Positions 59,159 through 64,000 of a stretch of DNA of 64,000 bases are shown here, one piece after another. Below the pieces are notes generated by a model. The model searched no databases. It was not told the origin of the DNA and worked only from the letters and a program-made list of their open reading frames with translations. The stretch's first letter is position 1. Each line of letters opens with the position of its first letter. A program made the position numbers and the translations under genes. Origin of the DNA: Nonomuraea sp. SYSU D8015 (GTDB lineage: Bacteria; Actinomycetota; Actinomycetes; Streptosporangiales; Streptosporangiaceae); assembly GCF_008065375.1 (NCBI RefSeq), contig NZ_VJYI01000027.1, positions 62,001 through 126,000 of the forward strand, in the 5' to 3' direction.

Positions 59159-60028
59159 TCAACCCCAGGATCGGAGCAGCCCGAACGCCGGGCCCGGCGA
59201 GTCGCGCCAGACCTCGGCCGGGTCGAGGGCGTGCAACGCCGGCACGACCTCTGGGTCGTCCGGCACGAACCAGAGCAGCCGCTGCTCGGTGTCGGCGGTC
59301 ACGATGCTGTTGCAGGTGACCTTGAGGATGCCGAGGGCCGGATTGACGATCCGCTTGTACTCCTCGTGGCGCACTTTCACCTCCCGCTCCCGCCACAGCT
59401 CGGCGAACTCGGCGCCGGCGGACAGCAGATGGCGGACGAGCGCGGCACCGGCCCGGTCGCCGGGGCCGCGGCGGGCGACCGCGGCACGCAGGTCGGAGAC
59501 GAGCAGCCGGGAGTGGTAGTCGTGGTCGTCCGGCGGGTAGAGGTCGCGGGTGGCCGGGACGGTGAACCAGTGGTAGAGGAAGCTCGCCCGGATCCCGGTC
59601 AGCCCCGCCTGCGGCCCCACCAGGACCTGCGCGGCATGGTTCTGCACCACCACCTCGTGCATGTCGGTGACCACCATGGCGGGGGTGTCCTGCAGGCGCT
59701 CCATCAGCTGGCGAAGCGCGGACTGCATCTGGAGCGGCTCCGCGCCGAACGGCGCCGGGTGCCCCGCCAGGTGGAACACGTGGTCGATCTCGTCGGCGTT
59801 CAGGCGCAGGGCGCGGGACAGCGCGTGCAGGACCGGCTCCGACGGGCACTGCCCGCGGCCCTGCTCCAGCTCGGTGTAGTAGTCGGCGGACATGCTGGCC
59901 AGCTGCGCCACCTCGTCCCGGCGCAGGCCGGGCACGCGCCGCCTGGCCCCGGGCGGCAGGCCGACGGCCTCCGGGCTCAGCCGGTCCCTGCGCGACTTCA
60001 GGAACCACCCAAGCTCACCCAGGTCCAC
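59159..60028 (-). CDS. XRE-family regulator with MmyB-like ligand-binding domain
   Basis: A 289-residue protein. The N-terminal HTH (LGWFLKSRRDRLSPEAVGLP, RRRVPGLRRDEVAQLASMSA, DYYTELEQGRGQCPSEPVLH) is followed by the conserved ALRLNADEIDHVFHLAG. A C-terminal MmyB-type PAS-like domain (AMVVTDMHEVVVQNHAAQVL to LLWFVPDDPE) completes it. This architecture is abundant in actinomycetes and often regulates a neighbouring dehydrogenase gene, here probably the downstream alcohol dehydrogenase. Confidence 0.93.
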   Translation of the reverse strand: MDLGELGWFLKSRRDRLSPEAVGLPPGARRRVPGLRRDEVAQLASMSADYYTELEQGRGQCPSEPVLHALSRALRLNADEIDHVFHLAGHPAPFGAEPLQMQSALRQLMERLQDTPAMVVTDMHEVVVQNHAAQVLVGPQAGLTGIRASFLYHWFTVPATRDLYPPDDHDYHSRLLVSDLRAAVARRGPGDRAGAALVRHLLSAGAEFAELWREREVKVRHEEYKRIVNPALGILKVTCNSIVTADTEQRLLWFVPDDPEVVPALHALDPAEVWRDSPGPAFGLLRSWG

Positions 60029-60131
60029 CGCGTCCTCCCGCTGCTCCTCGTTCCCCTGCCGACTCTAGAGCGGTCCCGGCCGGCGCGCTCCACCCCGCGA
60101 CGCCGCCGATGGCGTGCGGCGCGGCCGGGGG

Positions 60132-60884
60132 TCACGAACCCCGGCGGGGGAAGGCTCCGCGAGCGGCGAGCTCCACCGTCACCAGGATCGCCACGGCCTC
60201 GGCCGCCAGCAGCGCCACCAGCACCACGAGCTGCACGATCCCAGCCTCGATCGGGCTGGACCCGCCGATCAGCATGCCCACGAACGCCCCGGGCAGCGTG
60301 ACCAGCCCCACCGTCCTGGTCTGGTCCAGCGCGGGCACCAGCGCCTGGGCGGCCGCGGGACGGCAGATCTCCAGCGCGGCGTCGCGCGGGCTGAACCCCA
60401 GCGCGAGAGCCGCCTCCACCTCTCCCTTGCGCTGGGCGAGCTCGTCCAGCGCCCGCCGGCCGGCCAGCGTCGTCGCCGTCAGGCATCCGCCCAGCAGGAT
60501 CCCGGCGACCGGGATGACGACGATGCCGTCCGTGGAGATCGCTCCGCTCGCCAGCAGGATGGCCAGCACGGGTGCGGTGCCCGCCGCGATCGGCACCCCG
60601 GCCCACCACAGCGCCCGGCCGCCTGCGATGCGGCGGCCTGCGGTGAAGGTGGCGACGCCGTACATGAGCAGGATGAAGGCCGCGCTCGCCGCGGAATGGG
60701 CGACGACCGAGGCGATCACGACGGAGACCACCGCTAGCTGCAGGGCCGCCCTCAGGCACGCCGTCACCACGGCCTGGCCGTGACCCAGCCGCCCCGCCCA
60801 GGCCACCAGCGCGCCGAGCGCGGCCAACAGGAGCAGCACGATCGGCAGCCACGCGGTGAGGGAGATCAATGAGGAGGTACGCAC
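60132..60884 (-). CDS. FetB/UPF0014-type ABC transporter permease
   Basis: A 250-residue membrane protein with about seven spans, including LTAWLPIVLLLLAALGALVA, LQLAVVSVVIASVVAHSA and VIPVAGILLGGCLTATTLAG. The cytoplasmic helix ELAQRKGEVEAALALGFSPR and DQTRTVGLVTLPGAFVGMLI are family hallmarks. E. coli FetB pairs with ATPase FetA in metal efflux or oxidative stress. No ATPase gene adjoins it here. Confidence 0.88.
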   Translation of the reverse strand: MRTSSLISLTAWLPIVLLLLAALGALVAWAGRLGHGQAVVTACLRAALQLAVVSVVIASVVAHSAASAAFILLMYGVATFTAGRRIAGGRALWWAGVPIAAGTAPVLAILLASGAISTDGIVVIPVAGILLGGCLTATTLAGRRALDELAQRKGEVEAALALGFSPRDAALEICRPAAAQALVPALDQTRTVGLVTLPGAFVGMLIGGSSPIEAGIVQLVVLVALLAAEAVAILVTVELAARGAFPRRGS

Positions 60885-60950
60885 GCCAAGCAGTTTCCCG
60901 CGCCCGTGCAGCGGCCGCGCGCCGGGGCGGGCGGCGTCACCCGACCCTAC

Positions 60951-60995
60951 CTTCAGGGCGACTGAAGCCTCGGCTAGGCTTCAGACATCCTGAAG
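60951..60995. promoter_or_regulatory. tandem inverted-repeat operator upstream of two small membrane protein genes
   Basis: CTTCAG-N5-CTGAAG occurs twice: at 60951-60967 and at 60979-60995, 28 bases apart. The two inner half-sites also form a perfect 8-bp palindrome (60962-60969 with 60977-60984). The array ends 20 bases before the GTG at 61016, over the expected promoter. Confidence 0.65.
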
Positions 60996-61015
60996 GTTGA
61001 AAGGGAGGGCAAGAA

Positions 61016-61501
61016 GTGCTGGAACATGTCCTGCTGTCGATACACGTCCTGGCCAGCATCGTTTTCGTGGGGGGCTCGGCCGTCGCGACGAGCCTGTTCC
61101 CCCGGTACGCGCCGGTCGCCATCGCCGCCGTTCCGGCCGGCGCGGCGGCGGGCCTTCCACCGGACCACGGCGAGCGCAACCGGGGTGTGGCGGTCGCGCT
61201 GCACCGCATCACCCGCGGGTACGCCGTCTTCGGCCTCGTCGTGCCCCTCGCCGGCATCGTGCTCGCCGGCGTCCAGGGCCGCATGGGGGAGATCTGGATC
61301 ACCATTTCCATGATTCTCACCGCCGGGGCGGGAGTGCTGCTCGCCACGCGGATCTACCCGCTCCAGCGCGACGCGCTCAGCGACCCCGACGACGGCCGGC
61401 GGCTGCGCAAGCTTTCCATGCTCGCCGGCTTCTACAACCTGACCTGGGCGGTCGTGGTCGTCATGATGATCGTCCGGCCCGGCTCGGGCGCGGGGGAGTG
61501 A
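61016..61501 (+). CDS. small membrane protein, four predicted spans
   Basis: A 161-residue protein from GTG 61016 (GGGAGGG upstream). Spans are near LLSIHVLASIVFVGGSAVAT, GYAVFGLVVPLAGIVLAGVQ, IWITISMILTAGAGVLLA and YNLTWAVVVVMMIV. A short loop (DHGERNRGVAVALHRIT) separates spans 1 and 2. It resembles DUF2269-like actinobacterial proteins without clear function. It is followed after 5 bases by a DUF3817-like gene, and the tandem operator lies directly upstream. Confidence 0.7.
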   Translation: MLEHVLLSIHVLASIVFVGGSAVATSLFPRYAPVAIAAVPAGAAAGLPPDHGERNRGVAVALHRITRGYAVFGLVVPLAGIVLAGVQGRMGEIWITISMILTAGAGVLLATRIYPLQRDALSDPDDGRRLRKLSMLAGFYNLTWAVVVVMMIVRPGSGAGE

Positions 61502-61506
61502 TCGAC

Positions 61507-61761
61507 ATGCGGCTCTTGCGCATCGCGGCCGCCGTCGAGGCCGCGTCCCTGATGGTGCTGCTCGCCAATCTGCTCACCGTTCACGCCAAGGCCATCACGA
61601 CCGTTGTCGGCCCGCTGCACGGCACCGCGTATCTCGTCGTCATCGTGGCCGCCTCGCTCGCCCCAGCCGCCGCCGCCTCGGGAGCCCGCCCGCAGGCGTT
61701 CATCCCTGGGATCGGCGGGCTGCTCGCCGTACGGGCCCTGGCGGCGGTGAGGGAGGGATGA
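61507..61761 (+). CDS. DUF3817-like small membrane protein
   Basis: An 84-residue protein: MRLLRIAAAVEAASLMVLLA, NLLTVHAK, then VVGPLHGTAYLVVIVAASLA and GIGGLLAVRALAAVREG. The arrangement of three spans with GPLHGxxY is that of DUF3817 integral membrane proteins. ATG 61507 or an overlapping GTG at 61498 could start it. Its stop overlaps the next fragment's ATG (ATGA). It is co-transcribed with the preceding membrane protein. Confidence 0.8.
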   Translation: MRLLRIAAAVEAASLMVLLANLLTVHAKAITTVVGPLHGTAYLVVIVAASLAPAAAASGARPQAFIPGIGGLLAVRALAAVREG

Positions 61762-61955
61762 TGGGCGCGTACCGGGACCTGGCCGTTCCCCTGGACCCGG
61801 CTCACGCTCAACGCGACGCGCTTCGCCAAGGGATCGAGAAGCCGGCGATCTTCAACCACAGCAGGCGCAGCTACCTCTACGGGCGCTTCCTCGGCGAGCA
61901 ACAGGGCCTGGGCCGGGCCGCGACTACTACGACGAACTCCTGTTACTCGGCTGAG
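61758..61955 (+). pseudogene. HD-domain protein, N-terminal fragment
   Basis: ATG 61758 reads DLAVPLDPAHAQRDALRQGI, then EKPAIFNHSRRSYLYGRFLG-EQQGLG. FNHSxRxYLxG is the start of cyanamide-hydratase-like HD proteins. After a one-base shift come DYYDELLLLG and a stop, where the metal-binding HD motif should follow. Truncated after about 60 residues. Confidence 0.6.
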
Positions 61956-61959
61956 GTCC

Positions 61960-62160
61960 TGGGGTGCCAGCTAGAAACGTGTCATGAGCCCAAACGGCGG
62001 CGTTGCCGGCCCGCGTGGTGCACGGGCTCGCCATGGCTTCGGCGACCTCAGTGTCGCTGACGGTGATCACCTGGTCGAGAAGCGCCCGGTTAATGGAGAA
62101 ACGGCAGCGGCGCCGGGCTGGTGTGGGTGAGCCCATCCGCGATCGTGGCCGGCGTCTGCT
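61960..62160 (-). pseudogene. possible PLP-dependent ammonia-lyase fragment
   Basis: Leftward frame: RFSINRALLDQVITVSDTEV-AEAMASP, which recalls the segment before the C-terminal strand of threonine dehydratase-like enzymes (INRELLDEVVTVSDAEI). No PLP-site residues are present. Tentative. Confidence 0.35.
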
Positions 62161-62229
62161 CACGCCGCGGCCTTCGCCCAGCGACAGCGCGGTGTCTGCC
62201 CCCGTTCTCCGGCTCCACGCCGATCACTC

Positions 62230-62542
62230 GCACGTTCGGGCTGAGGGCCTTGCCGCTCGTGCGGCGGACATCGCGTCGCGGGGGCTGAACTCATCGCCGT
62301 GTCCGTGGCGCATGTAGCGGGTGACCCAGACCCGGTCCCGGCGCCGGGCAGGGTCGGTCGACGGCATGAACCTTTTCCAGGCGGTCGCCCCGGTTGGCCG
62401 CGATCACGCGGACGACACGGACGGCCCGCCGCAGCCGGGGGCCGTCGGGGATCATCACGCCGGCGGGAACTTCGCCAGGCGGCGTCGTCCAGTGCGGAGC
62501 CGGCGTACTGCAGCGGTAGCGAAGGGCGTCGAGGTCGGTCAT
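62230..62542 (-). repeat. degenerate repeat, copy B (relative at 13836-14040, inverted), decayed gene
   Basis: Leftward from ATG 62542: MTDLDALRYRCSTPA, then AGVMIPDGPRLRRAVRVVRV-IAANRGDRLE, a shift, DRVWVTRYMRHGHGDE and SPRDAMSAARAA. The central 190 bases match copy A closely. This copy retains what looks like the original N-terminus but has at least two frameshifts. Family unknown. Confidence 0.6.
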
Positions 62543-62739
62543 GTGTGAGTTTCAGCGGTAAGTGGCCGCGAGCCTTCAGAGATATCTGGCCGATCCACCA
62601 GGACCAGGGCAGGGGGTTCGACCCACGACATGCTGTGGACATACCACTGCTATACCGCCGGTCTTTAGCATCCTTCGCGGTGCTCTGATCACAGGCGGAG
62701 CACCGCGAAGTTCTCGTTAACTGACAAGGATCGAATTTC
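62543..62739. other. intergenic, promoter region of the secreted protein
   Basis: Contains a sequence at 62550-62592 that recurs in diverged form at 63239-63280. Otherwise no gene is seen. Confidence 0.4.
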
Positions 62740-63201
62740 ATGCGGAAGCTCTCCCCCTCGAAGATGCTCGCCACTGTTGTCGGGGTCTCTGCGGCCTTCG
62801 CCGTACTGACGCCGGCCACGACCGCCACGGCCTCCACCACCACCGCCTCCTCGAGCGTCTCGTCCGCCGGTTGCAAGGACAAGTGGAGCAAGCTGAGCAC
62901 GAAGGACGGCTTCGTCAGCTACGTCCTGAAGCTCTGTAGCAACGGCTACGGCGAGGCGCGCGGCAGCGTGACGGACACCAAGAACGACGCCTGGACGACC
63001 GTGGTCGAGGTCTCCTTCAAGAAGAGCAACGGCAACGAAATTTACGGCGGGTACAAGGAGGCCGGCCGGAACAGCGGCCACAAGAGCTTCAAATGGTCCA
63101 GGACCCTCACCAACCTCGACCGGATTACGATCAGGGCCAAGCGCTGCCTCCCGAGCACGATCGTGTGCAACAACACCAAGACCTACACGCTCTACCCCTG
63201 A
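62740..63201 (+). CDS. small secreted protein, unknown function
   Basis: A 153-residue protein with a signal peptide (MRKLSPSKMLATVVGVSAAF-AVLTPATTATAS, cleavage near residue 32). A Ser/Thr-rich stretch follows, then a mature domain of about 110 residues rich in Lys, Ser and Thr with four cysteines (SAGCKDKW, LKLCSNG, AKRCLPS, IVCNNT). Codon use is less GC-biased than in neighbours. I recognise no family. An ACAAGGA ribosome-binding site precedes the ATG. Confidence 0.75.
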   Translation: MRKLSPSKMLATVVGVSAAFAVLTPATTATASTTTASSSVSSAGCKDKWSKLSTKDGFVSYVLKLCSNGYGEARGSVTDTKNDAWTTVVEVSFKKSNGNEIYGGYKEAGRNSGHKSFKWSRTLTNLDRITIRAKRCLPSTIVCNNTKTYTLYP

Positions 63202-63316
63202 TCTGAGGCGTGGCAGTCGGGTCGCCAACGGTTGTCGGTTTCGGTGAGAAATGGCCGAGACCTTCGGAGCTATCGGGCCGCGCGTACCTTCGTGCAGCCG
63301 AGTAGCCGCCGCGACC

Positions 63317-63345
63317 GCCGCAGTAAATACCGGATTTACTGCGGC
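63317..63345. promoter_or_regulatory. perfect 12-bp inverted repeat before the right-edge gene
   Basis: Arms GCCGCAGTAAAT (63317-63328) and its exact complement (63334-63345) flank ACCGG. It lies 20 bases upstream of ATG 63365. Being AT-rich and symmetric, it suits an operator, though a hairpin near the ribosome-binding site is equally possible. Confidence 0.65.
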
Positions 63346-63364
63346 AGACAGAAAGCTGATCGCC

Positions 63365-63873
63365 ATGCGTGATGACGCAGCTCCGATCGTCGGCGACGAC
63401 GGGTGGGCGCCCAACGAGTTCATCGACGCCTGCTTCGCCTCCGGCCGCACCCGCGCGGCCGCCGGGCTGGAGGCGATGGCGACCGGCGACTCGACAAGAC
63501 GCTGATCGCCGCGATCGGCCTGCGGCTGGCCGGCGAGGACGCCGAAGCCGAACTGCGCCGGCTCACCGGCAGGCAGGTCCCGGCCCCGGCCGTGGGCAAG
63601 GTGCAGGCCCGGCACCTGGCCGGGCACGTCAAGGCGGCGCCGCTGCATCTGCGCGCCGCCGAGACCATCGCCATGCAGGCGGGCGTCGATCTGCTGACCA
63701 CCGAGCGACCCTGGGAGAACGAGCCAGCCCGGGTCCTGCTCGGCGCCTCCGACGCGGTCGAGGCAGCCGACACCTGCGCCATCCGCACCGCCGACGCCAA
63801 CGGCTGCGGCGAGGAGACCTGGCGCGTGCAACGCTGGTGCGGCGAACCCGACGGCGCCCTCCCGCAGGTGTGA
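63365..63873 (+). pseudogene. hypothetical protein with one frameshift
   Basis: ATG 63365 gives MRDDAAPIVGDDGWAPNEFI-DACFASGRTRAAAGLEAM. A missing base near 63495 leads to an early stop at 63505, while the next frame continues DKTLIAAIGLRLAGEDAEAE, LRRLTGRQVPAP, AETIAMQAGVDLLTTERPWE, and ends GEPDGALPQV at 63873. Together they make about 168 residues. Unknown family. Its stop lies 2 bases before the next ATG, so it was probably co-transcribed with it. Confidence 0.5.
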
Positions 63874-63875
63874 CC

Positions 63876-64000
63876 ATGAGCCAACCCGCGCCCGCGCCGA
63901 CCGGCAGCGCCGCCGTCATCCCGCTGCGCACAGACCGGCCGGCCACAGACGCCGAAGCCGTGGAGGCCTGCCTCCGCTCGGCCGGGATCGCCGCCTCCTC
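63876..64000 (+). CDS. possible tyrosine recombinase/integrase, N-terminal part (cut by window edge)
   Basis: ATG 63876 begins MSQPAPAPTGSAAVIPLRTD, then ATDAEAVEACLRSAGIAAS, and runs off the window. A segment like DAEAVxAxLRSAGIxxS resembles the start of the SAM-like core-binding domain of actinobacterial integrases, but only 41 residues are seen. It follows the frameshifted hypothetical gene by two bases. Confidence 0.4.
   Translation, partial: MSQPAPAPTGSAAVIPLRTDRPATDAEAVEACLRSAGIAAS

Overview
The window is very GC-rich DNA with actinomycete gene content: ECF sigma factors, SARP, AraC, WYL, HxlR and GntR regulators, many alpha/beta and serine hydrolases, and zinc-free ribosomal protein paralogues. 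I infer a Streptomyces- or Streptosporangiaceae-like genome, probably an accessory or arm region. This rests on family recognition only. No rRNA, tRNA or CRISPR array was seen.

Region 1 (1-6.5 kb) is an intact catabolic locus. Two divergent arms carry a sugar-phosphate isomerase-like TIM barrel (cut by the left edge), a Gfo/Idh/MocA dehydrogenase and an amidohydrolase on the minus strand, and an SDR dehydrogenase, a CoA-transferase, an enoyl-CoA hydratase and a shikimate dehydrogenase-like enzyme on the plus strand. Two LacI-type palindromes sit in the divergent promoter and just before the Gfo/Idh gene, so one sugar-type regulator may control both arms. The substrate is unknown.

Region 2 (6.5-33.3 kb) is a decay zone. 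Intact genes (PLP lyase, Clp-N protein, AraC/MFS pair, PPAT-like enzyme, duplicated bulb lectin, ECF sigma with partner, GntR with membrane protein, AraC regulator, beta-lactamase-like hydrolase, ArsR with SRPBCC) alternate with truncated, frameshifted or chimeric pieces. The mobile-element pieces come from ISL3, IS110, group II intron, Tn3, IS256 and IS701 families. The broken host genes include methyltransferase, AraC, sigma factor, NB-ARC ATPase, NmrA-like and pentapeptide-type proteins.

Region 3 (33.3-61.8 kb) is mostly intact: a DUF6493 protein, a two-component pair whose kinase has a repeat-expanded tail, two serine hydrolases, LysR, VOC, and two divergent epoxide hydrolase/WYL regulator pairs that look like a duplication. 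Between the two pairs lie an alpha/beta hydrolase, a SARP regulator and a zinc-starvation locus (L33, L28, S14 and L32 without zinc-binding cysteines, divergent from a CobW-like protein with a degenerate P-loop, with a Zur-like box between). HxlR/NmrA, PhyH, MOSC, alcohol dehydrogenase, XRE, a FetB-like permease and small membrane proteins follow.

Region 4 (61.8-64 kb) returns to fragments. It holds a relative of the 13.9-kb repeat, a small secreted protein and, at the right edge, a frameshifted gene followed by the start of a possible integrase.
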